A DNA stretch of 64,000 nucleotides from UBA6168 sp039819485 (GTDB lineage Bacteria > Bacteroidota > Bacteroidia > Chitinophagales > Saprospiraceae), in NCBI GenBank assembly GCA_039819485.1, contig JBCBRY010000011.1, positions 1 to 64,000 on the forward strand. The letters are read 5' to 3'. Below, piece by piece: positions 1 through 8,278 of the stretch (positions within the stretch are counted from its first letter, which is position 1; every line of letters starts with the position of its first letter). Below the pieces are notes generated by a model. That model was not told the DNA's origin. It ran no database searches and was given only the letters and a program-made list of their open reading frames with translations. The translations under genes were made by a program, and so were the position numbers.

Positions 1-1058
1 TTCATCATTTCATTATTGTCCAGAATCCAAGAGGCTTCGGCTTCGTTATATCCTTTTTCCATCCCTCTTGAAATAATTCGGGCATAAAAAATTCCTTCAA
101 TTCCCATTTTTCGATAATCTTCCAATACACCCAATAAAAGAATTCGCAGGCGTTTTATTTTCTTTTTCTGAAATAACAATTTGAAAATACCTGTTGGTAG
201 TAAGCGGCCCTTTTTAATATTTTTTGCAATGACATTTATGTCAGGAACAGCCAGGGCAAAAGCGACAGCTTTTCCCTCATGTTCTGCAATTAAGGCAAAG
301 TCAGGATCCACTACCATTTTTAACCCTTCTGCGAGGTGATTAAATTCCGCGTCGGTTGGTGGCACAAACCCCCAGTTTTTATCCCAGGCATCTTTATATA
401 TTTCACGAATGGTATTGACTTCGTTTTTAAAATTCTTCATGTTTACCTTCCGCACTTTAATTCCTCTTTTTGCCAGGCGCTCACCCAGCATTTTGGCAAT
501 GCGTACTGATTTCATATTGACCGTTTCTTCCGTCACGTGATAGGCCAGCATGTCCATTTGTTTTTTAAAACCGTACCGCTCTAAAAAATCTGCATAATAA
601 GGTTTATTATAAACCATCATGACTACGGGCGGCCGGTCAAATCCATCGACCAATAGGCCGGCCGTATCGTTGGTGGAAAAATTGGCGGGACCTAAAACGG
701 CATTTAATTTTTCTTTTTTAATCCAGGCAACGGCTGTGTCCAATAATTTTTTTGCCACTTCATAATCTTCAACAATGTCAAATAAACCAAAAAAGCCAAC
801 ATTGGTATCGGCGTACCGGTTGTATTCGTTATTCCGGATAGCAGCAATGCGCCCGACTATTTTGTCCCCTTGGTAAGCGAGGTATAACTGCACTTTGGAG
901 TGGCGAAAAAACGGGTTCTTTTTTTCGCTCAATAATTCTTTTTGACCAATGTAAATTTCAGGAACGTAATTGGGGTCGGCCTTGTACAATGCATGCGGAA
1001 AGTCAATGAAGCGTTTTTTTTCCTTGCCCGATTTTACCTCAATGATGTTGGTGGTCAT
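1..1058 (-). CDS. GNAT-fold acyltransferase, candidate ceramide synthase (3' end outside window)
   Basis: I translated this gene by hand because it runs off the left edge. It starts with ATG (complement of 1056-1058) and stays open to base 1, giving about 350 residues, MTTNIIEVKSGKEKKRF onward. Visible pieces include an N-terminal segment rich in basic and aromatic residues and a C-terminal GNAT-like half (FALIAEHEGKAVAFALAVPD, then LGVLEDYRKMGIEGIFYARI, the usual acyl-CoA loop region). It lies immediately downstream of the serine palmitoyltransferase gene on the same strand, but 297 bp of hairpin-rich DNA separates them. The Caulobacter ceramide synthase is a GNAT-family protein, so N-acylation of the sphingoid base is a reasonable hypothesis. 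That role is inference; the GNAT fold is more certain. Confidence 0.7.
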   Translation of the reverse strand, partial: MTTNIIEVKSGKEKKRFIDFPHALYKADPNYVPEIYIGQKELLSEKKNPFFRHSKVQLYLAYQGDKIVGRIAAIRNNEYNRYADTNVGFFGLFDIVEDYEVAKKLLDTAVAWIKKEKLNAVLGPANFSTNDTAGLLVDGFDRPPVVMMVYNKPYYADFLERYGFKKQMDMLAYHVTEETVNMKSVRIAKMLGERLAKRGIKVRKVNMKNFKNEVNTIREIYKDAWDKNWGFVPPTDAEFNHLAEGLKMVVDPDFALIAEHEGKAVAFALAVPDINVIAKNIKKGRLLPTGIFKLLFQKKKIKRLRILLLGVLEDYRKMGIEGIFYARIISRGMEKGYNEAEASWILDNNEMM

Positions 1059-1130
1059 GATAAAATAGATGGTGATTGGTCCAATAGTGAGAAATGAATC
1101 GGACGGATCTTTAATATCCTGCTTGACCCA

Positions 1131-1331
1131 ACAAATGAAAAGGGCCCCGAAGTGAATCCGGGGTAGACTATTGAACCCTTTTCATTTGTGCAAAGGGGTT
1201 TAAGGGGAGGGAAAATAAAAAGTGGATTTTCCACTTTTTATTTTCCCTCCCCTTAAACCCCTTTGTCGATTTTTGGCGGTTCGATGCCGCCAAAAATCGA
1301 AAGTATGGCTTCGGATTTTAGATGCCCGAAG
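1131..1331. repeat. Four consecutive hairpins between SPT and GNAT genes
   Basis: Four perfect inverted repeats lie end to end in this gap. Hairpin 1 pairs 1131-1144 with 1176-1189 and has a nested CCCCG/CGGGG stem. Hairpin 2 pairs 1191-1226 with 1230-1265. Hairpin 3 pairs 1266-1279 with 1287-1300. Hairpin 4 pairs 1309-1314 with 1326-1331. Arms of the first three nearly touch, so the whole 170 bp could fold as a row of stems in RNA or DNA. No open reading frame of note is present. Confidence 0.85.
1191..1265. repeat. Perfect 36-bp hairpin with 3-nt loop
   Basis: The arm beginning CAAAGGGGTTTAAGGGGAGG (1191-1226) is repeated without error in reverse complement at 1230-1265, separated by only TTT. 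This is much longer than a standard intrinsic terminator and has no T-tract after either arm. It may block or process the transcript between the SPT and GNAT genes. Confidence 0.9.
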
Positions 1332-1355
1332 AAATCTGTCTAAGAACGTTGTTTA

Positions 1356-2567
1356 TTAAACCTCCTGTCCGGCCAGAATATCCAACTTCCTCGCAATCGT
1401 GGCCATTTTACCAATGGCTTCATCGATTTGCTCGAAGGTATGCGTAGCCATCAGGGAGAAACGAATCAATGTGTCCTCTGGCGCAACGGCTGGTGTGATG
1501 ACCGGGTTGACAAATACGCCAGCCTCTTGCAACTGGCGGGTCAATAGGAAAGTTTTGTTCACATCCCTTACGTAGATGGGGATGATCGGTGTCTCGGACA
1601 GGCCGGTATCGAACCCGAGATCATCTAACTGGGCTTTTGCATAGCGGGTATTGGCCCATGCCCTGTCAATGCGCTCAGGTTCGCTCTTGATCAGCTCCAG
1701 AGCGGCCAGGACGGCTGCGGCATTGGCCGGTGCAATACTGGCGCTGAAGATGAGTGACCGGGCATTGTGCTTGAGCCAGTTGGCAATTTCATGGCTGGTA
1801 GCTATGAAGCCGCCGATCGTTGCCAAAGACTTCGAAAAAGTACCCATGATCATGTCTACATCGTCGGTCAGACCAAAATGGTCGCAGGTACCTCTACCGT
1901 GGTCACCCATGACACCCAGGCCGTGGGCATCGTCCACCATGACATTGGCATTGTATTTCCGGGCGAGCGCAACGATTTCGGGCAATTTGCAGATATCGCC
2001 TTCCATACTGAACACACCGTCCATGACGATCAGCGCCACATCTTCCGGTCCTCGCTTTTTGTTGACCATTTGCAATACCTTTTCCAACGACTCCATGTCG
2101 TTGTGGCGGTACTTGCGGGTAGTCGCAAAAGACAACCGGGTGCCATCAATGATGGAAGCGTGGTTGAACTCATCGGCGATGATGAAGTCCTTTCGTCCAA
2201 GTACGGATGACAGTACGCCGAGGTTGACCTGCATCCCGGTACTGAAAACGATGGCTTCGTCCTTGCCGGTAAATTCGGCCAGGGCATGTTCCAGTTCGAT
2301 GTGGAGGTCGAGGGTGCCGTTCAGGAATCGAGAGCCGGCACAACCAGAGCCGTATTTATCGACGGCCCGTTTGGCAGCTTCCTTTAATTTTGGATGATTG
2401 GTCAGTCCCAGATAGCTGTTGGAACCGAACATGAGTACTTTGTGGCCATTCATTTTTACGACCGTATCCTGATCGCTTTCGATGACGCGGAAGTAAGGGT
2501 AAACACCAGCAGCTTTCGCTTCTTGCGGCGCGGTGTACCTTGCCATTTTTTGTTGGAGCAAGTTCAT
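1356..2567 (-). CDS. spt: Serine palmitoyltransferase (alpha-oxoamine synthase family)
   Basis: This is a 403-residue fold-type I PLP enzyme of the alpha-oxoamine synthase family, which condenses an amino acid with an acyl-CoA. The PLP lysine is K246 in GTFSKSLATIGG; the S-K-S pattern fits serine palmitoyltransferase better than BioF (GK/AL) or Kbl. Other expected residues are H136 (NHAS) stacking on PLP and VDDAHGLG at 211-218. The product would be 3-ketosphinganine, the first step of sphingolipid synthesis. Upstream on the same strand are a PAP2 transferase and an FA2H-type hydroxylase and downstream a GNAT protein, which strengthens the assignment. KBL or BioF function remains a less likely alternative without assay. 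Confidence 0.88.
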   Translation of the reverse strand: MNLLQQKMARYTAPQEAKAAGVYPYFRVIESDQDTVVKMNGHKVLMFGSNSYLGLTNHPKLKEAAKRAVDKYGSGCAGSRFLNGTLDLHIELEHALAEFTGKDEAIVFSTGMQVNLGVLSSVLGRKDFIIADEFNHASIIDGTRLSFATTRKYRHNDMESLEKVLQMVNKKRGPEDVALIVMDGVFSMEGDICKLPEIVALARKYNANVMVDDAHGLGVMGDHGRGTCDHFGLTDDVDMIMGTFSKSLATIGGFIATSHEIANWLKHNARSLIFSASIAPANAAAVLAALELIKSEPERIDRAWANTRYAKAQLDDLGFDTGLSETPIIPIYVRDVNKTFLLTRQLQEAGVFVNPVITPAVAPEDTLIRFSLMATHTFEQIDEAIGKMATIARKLDILAGQEV

Positions 2568-2630
2568 CTGTTTTTCTGTTATTTTTTCTTAGCGGTTTAG
2601 CGAATTTTAATTATCGTGTTTTTAATTCAA

Positions 2631-3461
2631 CTAAAATTCTTCATAATAATTTTCAATTATCGTTTTTAGGTGTGGATCATTTAAATCAATTTTTTTTCTC
2701 CAAACCTTGAATTCTTTCTTTATGTCTTCATTTCTGAGGGCTAAATAAACGGTTTTTATTTCGAGCGATTTTAATTCGTTTAATGTTTCAAAAAATAAAT
2801 CGTAATCGGTTTCCTTATTTGAATAAATGGTGAAGAAAATATCGTGTTGTTTTTTGTGTGGGATTCTTTGTTTCAGTGATTCAAACCAAAATATCGAATC
2901 CTCAGAGCGTGTAAATATGTCATTAAATTTTATACGAATTAACTCGGGAGGTCCAAAGCAACCAATGTTTTTAACAACACCTATTAATATACTTCCCTCA
3001 TTCAATGTATTTAGTCGATCCAGGTGAAATAGACCCGAAGTGTCAGTAACTATTGGCAAATCAATTGAAACACCTTGTTGTACAAAGAAATCTTTTTGCT
3101 TGTCACAACAACTCTCTTCACATTTTTCTGCGAAAAATATTTCGTTAGAAAATGCTTTATGAAAAAATAATGAATCATTTTTCCATTCAAATTTTAATTC
3201 CAGTTGAAGGCCATCAATATTAAATGAAATATTGTTTTGGCTCCAATCTAATTCACCCAAACAGTTATTGGAATAAATACCATTATTATCAAAAAGTACC
3301 AATTGATTTTCTTTAAAATCAATCGTGTAATATTTTCTGGTACCCATGAATGGGTACTCAATTATTTCATACAAATGCCAGTGTCCTTTCAGTTTTTCAT
3401 AATCATTTTCACAAGAAAAAAAGAAAGCTGAAAAAGCGATGATCAATAATTTATTTTTCAT
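2631..3461 (-). CDS. Predicted lipoprotein of unknown function in the sphingolipid cluster
   Basis: The 276-residue product begins with a lipoprotein signal peptide whose lipobox ends FFSC (Cys17). An early KGHWHLYEI stretch resembles the opening strand of lipocalin-like domains in Bacteroidota lipoproteins, but I cannot confirm a fold. Two C-terminal stretches (FFTIYSNKETDYDLFFETL and VYLALRNEDIKKEF) look like an alpha/beta domain; the resemblance to the periplasmic domain of ExbD is weak. It is AT-richer than the flanking spt gene. It sits 16 bp after the PAP2 gene and 63 bp before spt, so co-transcription is likely. I do not recognise a function; envelope lipid handling is only guessed from position. 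Confidence 0.7.
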   Translation of the reverse strand: MKNKLLIIAFSAFFFSCENDYEKLKGHWHLYEIIEYPFMGTRKYYTIDFKENQLVLFDNNGIYSNNCLGELDWSQNNISFNIDGLQLELKFEWKNDSLFFHKAFSNEIFFAEKCEESCCDKQKDFFVQQGVSIDLPIVTDTSGLFHLDRLNTLNEGSILIGVVKNIGCFGPPELIRIKFNDIFTRSEDSIFWFESLKQRIPHKKQHDIFFTIYSNKETDYDLFFETLNELKSLEIKTVYLALRNEDIKKEFKVWRKKIDLNDPHLKTIIENYYEEF

Positions 3462-3477
3462 GCTTTATCAGATGGCT

Positions 3478-4398
3478 TTATTTCACCAGTTCGGCGTACC
3501 GGTCGAGCCATTGATCTACTTTGGTTTTCAAAACTATTTTTTCAAAAACCAGTACCGTCATCAAAGCACACAGCACACCGAGAATGACATCAATGATATA
3601 ATGATGCCGGGAATACACTGCTGCCCCCCATATGCCCGCACAAACAATAAAAAACAAAAACGCCAGCCAGGGCATTTTTCTTTTAATGGCAAAGTAGAGC
3701 GGGATTACCGGAAATGCCGAATGCATGGAAGGGATCGCCGCAAAGACGTTCGCATTTTTGGCGTACATTCCATGAAAAATGTTGACATTTAGAATGCGGT
3801 CAAAGGCTGCGAGCCCGGCCTCATTTCCAGGAATGGTGAAATTTTTCTCAAATCCATGTAACTCCACATACCAGGGAGCTGCCGCCGGATAGGCATAGTA
3901 CAGGATGATGCCAAAAAAATTGACCAGAAAAAAGGCCAGGGCAAAATCAAGCAACATGCGTTTGTCATTAAAAAACAACCAAACGGCAAAGGCCAGCGGT
4001 ACCGGAATCCACATCAGGTAAAAAAGGCCCGACAAAACATCCAGCACCGGGTGTGTATTCACTTCAAAGAACTCGTTGGGGGTAACTTTTTCCCCCATAT
4101 ATTCAAACCCAAACAGGGCTTTTTCAATATCGTAAGGCTCTTGGATATGAACGGGGTTGAACTCATAATTCGGATAAATCCGCATCGAATCGTACATTAC
4201 CCAGTAAGCCAATATGAATAGCAACGACAAAATTAATTTTCTCGTCGTTTCAGTTGCAAAGTACATCAACAGACAAGCCGAGAGCAAAAAAATATGATCA
4301 TCCCGCAACCCCACAAAAAAGAACATCCATAGCAAATAAATCAGTGCTACTCCCAATGCGGTCAAGGTGTTCTTTTTAGAAAATCTCTCGAATGCCAT
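3478..4398 (-). CDS. PAP2 superfamily membrane transferase, inositol-phosphoceramide-synthase-like
   Basis: This 306-residue polytopic protein has several hydrophobic segments (about 12-30, 33-70, 125-143, 152-171, 243-261, 267-290). It carries the PAP2 phosphatase motifs AIPSMHSAF (H226) and YSRHHYIID (H265/H266 and D270), which in AUR1/IPC-synthase-type enzymes form the catalytic site for transferring a phospho-headgroup to ceramide. The start MAFERFSKKN is an ATG. Because it lies between an FA2H-like hydroxylase and serine palmitoyltransferase on one strand, phosphosphingolipid headgroup transfer is a better guess than generic phosphatidate phosphatase. The headgroup (inositol, ethanolamine or other) cannot be read from sequence. 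Confidence 0.82.
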   Translation of the reverse strand: MAFERFSKKNTLTALGVALIYLLWMFFFVGLRDDHIFLLSACLLMYFATETTRKLILSLLFILAYWVMYDSMRIYPNYEFNPVHIQEPYDIEKALFGFEYMGEKVTPNEFFEVNTHPVLDVLSGLFYLMWIPVPLAFAVWLFFNDKRMLLDFALAFFLVNFFGIILYYAYPAAAPWYVELHGFEKNFTIPGNEAGLAAFDRILNVNIFHGMYAKNANVFAAIPSMHSAFPVIPLYFAIKRKMPWLAFLFFIVCAGIWGAAVYSRHHYIIDVILGVLCALMTVLVFEKIVLKTKVDQWLDRYAELVK

Positions 4399-4405
4399 AG
4401 AGATT

Positions 4406-4500
4406 ATTCGAAATTGGAAATTAAGAAATTGGAAATTGTATCAAAGCTTTTAGTGGGGTATCCTGTCAAATTTCTAATTTCCAATTTCCTTATTTCGAAT
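4406..4500. repeat. Stutter palindrome built on GGAAATT
   Basis: The left part (4406-4438) repeats AAATTGGAAATT-like words and the right part (4467-4500) carries their reverse complement, TTTCTAATTTCCAATTTCC. Pairing is imperfect but extensive, around a 28-nt middle. It lies between two same-strand genes (hydroxylase and PAP2), so it is not at the end of a transcription unit. The same words recur at 11.1 kb and 52.8 kb. Confidence 0.8.
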
Positions 4501-4555
4501 TAAGTCACATGTGTTAAAAAACGAACGACCAACAGGGCATTCGCCCTACCCGCCG

Positions 4556-5170
4556 TCATTTATAGTCAGTTCCAACGATCTTGTCCCATATTTTCGAACT
4601 CACGCCATATCCTTTGTCCGGATCCTTGAAATGATGTTTTAAGTGGTGTGTTTTCAACTCAATGAACCACTTACTCTTTATATCTGCGTGATGTACGGCA
4701 TAATGGATCATATCGTACACCAGGTAACCGGCAACAAAACCTGCATAAAAAGGAGCTGCCAATGATGCCCCCAACAAAGCATTGAATAAAAAATAAAACA
4801 AGATGGCGAGCGGAATGCTTACCGAAGGTGGCAGCACCAGTCGCATAGAATCATTGGGATAATCATGATGAACGCCATGCATGATGAAATGCAGTCGCTT
4901 GCCCCACGCGGAAGTAGGGTGGTAGTGGAATACAAAACGGTGGAGAAAGTACTCCGTTGCCGTCCATGCCACTGCTCCTGCCACCAAAAGTCCAACCAAT
5001 GTGCCCGTTCCCATATTCGGATCAAATATGGACTGGTATAAAAAATAACTGATTACGGGAATATAAATGATGAGCGGAACACTGAAATGAACCTTGGAAA
5101 AGAACTCCATCCATCCGTACTTGAACATCCGGACACTCTCGTCTTTATTGGAAACGTACAGTTTTTTCAT
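4556..5170 (-). CDS. Fatty acid/ceramide 2-hydroxylase family (FA2H/Scs7-like)
   Basis: This 204-residue membrane di-iron protein belongs to the fatty acid hydroxylase superfamily. Its histidine clusters are H77/H82 (HRFVFH), H94/H98/H101/H102 (HFIMHGVHH), H157/H160/H161 (HYAVHH) and H175-H180 (HHLKHH). The stretches NDSMRLVLPP and KDPDKGYGVSS resemble yeast Scs7 and mammalian FA2H, which 2-hydroxylate the N-acyl chain of ceramides. Eukaryotic members often carry a cytochrome b5 domain; none is present here. Two hydrophobic stretches (33-46 and 56-72) precede the first cluster and two more (119-133, 139-155) lie before the third. It is the first gene of the minus-strand sphingolipid run. Confidence 0.88.
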   Translation of the reverse strand: MKKLYVSNKDESVRMFKYGWMEFFSKVHFSVPLIIYIPVISYFLYQSIFDPNMGTGTLVGLLVAGAVAWTATEYFLHRFVFHYHPTSAWGKRLHFIMHGVHHDYPNDSMRLVLPPSVSIPLAILFYFLFNALLGASLAAPFYAGFVAGYLVYDMIHYAVHHADIKSKWFIELKTHHLKHHFKDPDKGYGVSSKIWDKIVGTDYK

Positions 5171-5425
5171 GAGCCAAAAATGAATACAGAATGAATGGAA
5201 TTTTGGATGTCGGTTGCCCTGATTTTGTGTTAAAAAGACCCGAACGTGTTGTTTTTATCCAAAACTCATCATTCATCATTCAAGTTAAATCGTTGAGGTT
5301 CAAGGGAAAGGCGTATGATTAGGGCGGCAAAGTTAGTAAGACATTGCTCTTTTTTAATGAAAAGCACTTCAAAGATTTGTCAAAATGTTTTTCTTTGAAA
5401 TTTTACATTTCAACCACCTTTAAAT

Positions 5426-6436
5426 ATGCTTTTCGCTTCCAGTACCAATTGGGTCAGGCTGCTAAGAACGCTTATCCCCCTGTTTTGGTTGGCTACAATG
5501 CTGTTTTTTTCTTCGTGCAAGGAAAAAGAAATTGAATCCAACCTGGGTTTTTTACGTGAAACAGTTACCGGGGGGCAGCCATTTGTGGTGGTTTTGGGCA
5601 TTGCACAGGATGCTGGTTATCCACAGGCTGGCTGCCAAAAAGAGTGTTGCCGGGAAGCTTGGCTGCAGCCTGCCAAGCGGCGTTCTGTCTCCTGTATTGC
5701 CATCGTGGACCCAATAGAAAAACAGGCGTGGATGATCGATGCCACTCCCGATTTCAAAGACCAGCTAAGGCGGTTGGAAAATGTGATGCCCGGCCATACG
5801 GTGAATTTGGCAGGCATTTTTCTGACCCATGCCCATATCGGGCACTACACAGGACTGATGCATTTGGGAAGGGAAGTAATGGGCTCCAAAAAGGTGCCTG
5901 TTCATGCGATGCCAAGAATGCGCAACTTTTTACAAAGGAGCGGCCCCTGGAGCCAACTGGTACGGCTGGAAAATATTTCGCTCCGCAACCTTTCATCCGA
6001 TTCCAGCGTCATTCTAAACGACCGCATCAAAGTGACCCCAATGCCCGTTCCACATCGGGACGAGTATTCGGAAACCGTTGGGTACAAAATACAAGGACCG
6101 GCAAAATCATTGCTTTTTATTCCGGATATCGACAAGTGGCACCTCTGGGAAAAGGACATTGTGGAAGAAGTGAAAACCACCGACCACGCCCTGCTCGACG
6201 GTTCGTTTTACCAAAACGGTGAGATCCCCGGTCGGGATATGAGCGAGATTCCCCATCCGTTTGTGGTGGAAAGCATGGAGACCTTCAAAGGTTTGCCCTC
6301 AGAAGAAAAAGCAAAAATCCAATTCATCCATTTCAACCATACCAATCCGGTGTTGTTGGAAAATAGCGAGGCAAGAAAAAACGTTCTGGAAAAGGGGTTT
6401 GGAATTTGTGAAGAAGGAGAGGTGCTTCCGTTATGA
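5426..6436 (+). CDS. PqqB-like metallo-beta-lactamase-fold lipoprotein
   Basis: The 336-residue protein begins with a hydrophobic leader and a lipobox-like FFSSC near residue 31, suggesting membrane anchoring outside the cytoplasm. Then follows VVVLGIAQDAGYPQAGC, like the PqqB start (VLGxAxGGGxPQ), and CREAW...RSVSCIAI. The metal motif is LTHAHIGHYTG, an HxHxGH version of the MBL HxHxDH, so the usual Asp is Gly. A late HFNHTNP motif matches the C-terminal histidine region. PQQ-synthesis genes are absent nearby, so a PQQ role is not implied; this lipoprotein branch is probably a hydrolase of unknown substrate. The start used is ATG; a later ATG at residue 25 would still keep the lipobox. Confidence 0.75.
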   Translation: MLFASSTNWVRLLRTLIPLFWLATMLFFSSCKEKEIESNLGFLRETVTGGQPFVVVLGIAQDAGYPQAGCQKECCREAWLQPAKRRSVSCIAIVDPIEKQAWMIDATPDFKDQLRRLENVMPGHTVNLAGIFLTHAHIGHYTGLMHLGREVMGSKKVPVHAMPRMRNFLQRSGPWSQLVRLENISLRNLSSDSSVILNDRIKVTPMPVPHRDEYSETVGYKIQGPAKSLLFIPDIDKWHLWEKDIVEEVKTTDHALLDGSFYQNGEIPGRDMSEIPHPFVVESMETFKGLPSEEKAKIQFIHFNHTNPVLLENSEARKNVLEKGFGICEEGEVLPL

Positions 6437-6491
6437 TTCCGCCACCCGGTTCAACTTAATTACTTTTTCAAATGATATTAACTATCCAAAA

Positions 6492-8138
6492 ATGAAATTA
6501 CTTAAATCCCGCATTTTTCAATTCCTGGCCATTGCCGCCGTACTGTTCACCACAGTTGCAACCACAGTGGTCAATACCAACAGCAATTATTTTGAAATTG
6601 CCAAAAACATTGAAATTTTCGCCAACCTTTACAAGGAAGTCAATTCGGGCTACGTGGATGAACTCGATCCCGCAAAGTTGATGAAGACCGGAGTGGACGC
6701 CATGCTCGAAAGTCTCGATCCATACACCAATTACATTTCCGAAGGACAAATAGAAGGCTACCGTTTTATGACCGAAGGTCGTTACAACGGAATCGGTGCA
6801 GACATCAAGATCATCGACGATGTGCCCACGCTCGTAGCGCCTTACAAGGATGCTCCTGCCGACAAGGCCGGCCTGAAGGCAGGGGATAAAATCCTTAAAA
6901 TCGATGGTAAATCGACTATGGGTAAAAATACCGAGGAAATTCACGCTTTCATCAAAGGCTATCCCGGTACGGAGGTCGTGATGACCATCGACCGCCCCGG
7001 TGAGAAAAAAGAAATGGACGTCGTGCTGGTACGGGACGAGGTAAGTATCACCAACGTGCCATACTCAGGCATGGTCTCCGAAGATGTGGGCTATGTTGCC
7101 CTGACCACTTTTACCCGTCAGGCCGGCCGCAATGTTGGCAACGCCGTACGGGATTTAAAAGTGGAGCAGCCTGACCTGAAAGGCGTGATTCTGGATTTGC
7201 GCGGCAATGGCGGTGGGCTACTGGCAGAGGCAGTCAACGTCTCAAATGTTTTTGTTGGAAAAAATGAACTGGTTGTTTCTACAAAAGGAAAAGTAAAAGA
7301 CTGGGATCGCAGCTTCAAAACATTGAACATGCCGGTGGACGAACAAGTACCTGTAGTGGTTTTGATCAATAAAAATTCGGCTTCCGCTTCTGAAATCGTG
7401 TCGGGTGTCATTCAGGACCTGGACCGGGGAGTACTGATTGGCCAGCGAAGTTATGGCAAAGGCCTTGTCCAAAACACCAAGGACATCGGCTACAACGCAA
7501 AAGTGAAAATGACTACGGCCAAGTACTATATCCCAAGTGGTCGCTGCATCCAAAGCATTGAATATGAAAATGGCGAACCCGTTGATATCCCGGACGACAA
7601 ACGGACCCCGTTCAAAACCCGCAATGGACGCACCGTACTGGATGGCGGTGGCGTAAAACCCGATATCGTGCTTGATCCCGATGCAGGCAGCGAGATATTA
7701 AAAATAATGGAGGAAAAGTATATCGTGTTCAATTACGTTACAGAGTGGGCCTTGAAAAATCCAGAAGTCACCGATGCACAAGCTTTTAATTTTAATGACT
7801 GGGATGGTTTCATTCAGTACCTGGAAAAGATAAAATTCAATTACGATACGGAAAGCGAACAACTGCTCGACAAATTAAAAAAAGAGTCGAGCGAACATAA
7901 TTACCTGACCGAGACAGATATTGCTGCGCTGGAAAATAAAATTGTTGCTGCCAAGAAAAGCGAATTGGCCAAGCATAAAGACTTGATAGTCGGCATGATC
8001 GAAAAAGAAATAGTTAGCCGCTCCCTGTACGAAAGAGGGCGGATACAAATTGGCTTACGCAACGACAAAGAAATACAGGAATCGCTATCGTTATTTAATG
8101 ACCAGGCCAGGTACGAAAAGATATTGAAGAAAAAATAA
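6492..8138 (+). CDS. S41 family carboxyl-terminal processing protease
   Basis: The frame is open from 6261, but the first plausible start is the ATG at 6492, which opens a signal/anchor segment (KSRIFQFLAIAAVLFTTVA). The 548-residue product has an N-terminal helical part (35-85), a PDZ domain (about 90-175, with the binding loop near YNGIGADIK) and the S41 catalytic core. The Ser/Lys dyad fits S298 in NKNSASASEIVSG and K323 in RSYGKG, the 25-residue spacing of CtpA/Tsp. A C-terminal charged helical extension (about 450-548) is typical of Bacteroidota members. It likely trims envelope proteins in the periplasm. It follows the PqqB-like gene by 55 bp and may share its transcript. Confidence 0.92.
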   Translation: MKLLKSRIFQFLAIAAVLFTTVATTVVNTNSNYFEIAKNIEIFANLYKEVNSGYVDELDPAKLMKTGVDAMLESLDPYTNYISEGQIEGYRFMTEGRYNGIGADIKIIDDVPTLVAPYKDAPADKAGLKAGDKILKIDGKSTMGKNTEEIHAFIKGYPGTEVVMTIDRPGEKKEMDVVLVRDEVSITNVPYSGMVSEDVGYVALTTFTRQAGRNVGNAVRDLKVEQPDLKGVILDLRGNGGGLLAEAVNVSNVFVGKNELVVSTKGKVKDWDRSFKTLNMPVDEQVPVVVLINKNSASASEIVSGVIQDLDRGVLIGQRSYGKGLVQNTKDIGYNAKVKMTTAKYYIPSGRCIQSIEYENGEPVDIPDDKRTPFKTRNGRTVLDGGGVKPDIVLDPDAGSEILKIMEEKYIVFNYVTEWALKNPEVTDAQAFNFNDWDGFIQYLEKIKFNYDTESEQLLDKLKKESSEHNYLTETDIAALENKIVAAKKSELAKHKDLIVGMIEKEIVSRSLYERGRIQIGLRNDKEIQESLSLFNDQARYEKILKKK

Positions 8139-8154
8139 ATTAATTTCTTTTGAT

Positions 8155-8199
8155 AAAATACGGGGCAATAAATCTAATTTTATTGCCCCGTATTTTTTT
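8155..8199 (+). terminator. Intrinsic terminator after S41 protease
   Basis: A perfect 18-bp stem pairs 8155-8172 with 8179-8196 around a 6-nt loop and runs into a T-tract. It lies 17 bp after the stop codon of the protease gene. Confidence 0.93.
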
Positions 8200-8231
8200 G
8201 GCTGAATTTTTTATTTAACCTATCCGAGATT

Positions 8232-8264
8232 AGCGGTGTTAGCGTTGCAAATGCTAACACCGCT
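8232..8264. repeat. 12-bp inverted repeat before the oxidoreductase gene
   Basis: AGCGGTGTTAGC (8232-8243) pairs exactly with 8253-8264 across 9 nt. The GTTAGC word recurs inside it. It lies 15 bp upstream of the next start codon, where it could form a leader hairpin or an operator. Confidence 0.75.
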
Positions 8265-8278
8265 GAAACTTATAAAAA

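Noticed and set aside
1651..2397. 248-residue plus-strand frame opposite the SPT gene
   Set aside because: Shadow of a high-scoring PLP enzyme; codon pattern and composition fit the antisense of spt.
5548..5563. A 16-mer differing from parS at two positions (TTTTTTACGTGAAACA)
   Set aside because: Only one half is intact and it lies in a conserved coding region of the PqqB-like gene; 14/16 is not enough without ParB data.
6261..6491. Open frame extending the S41 protease upstream into the PqqB-like gene
   Set aside because: It overlaps the coding region of the preceding gene; the ATG at 6492 begins a signal segment.
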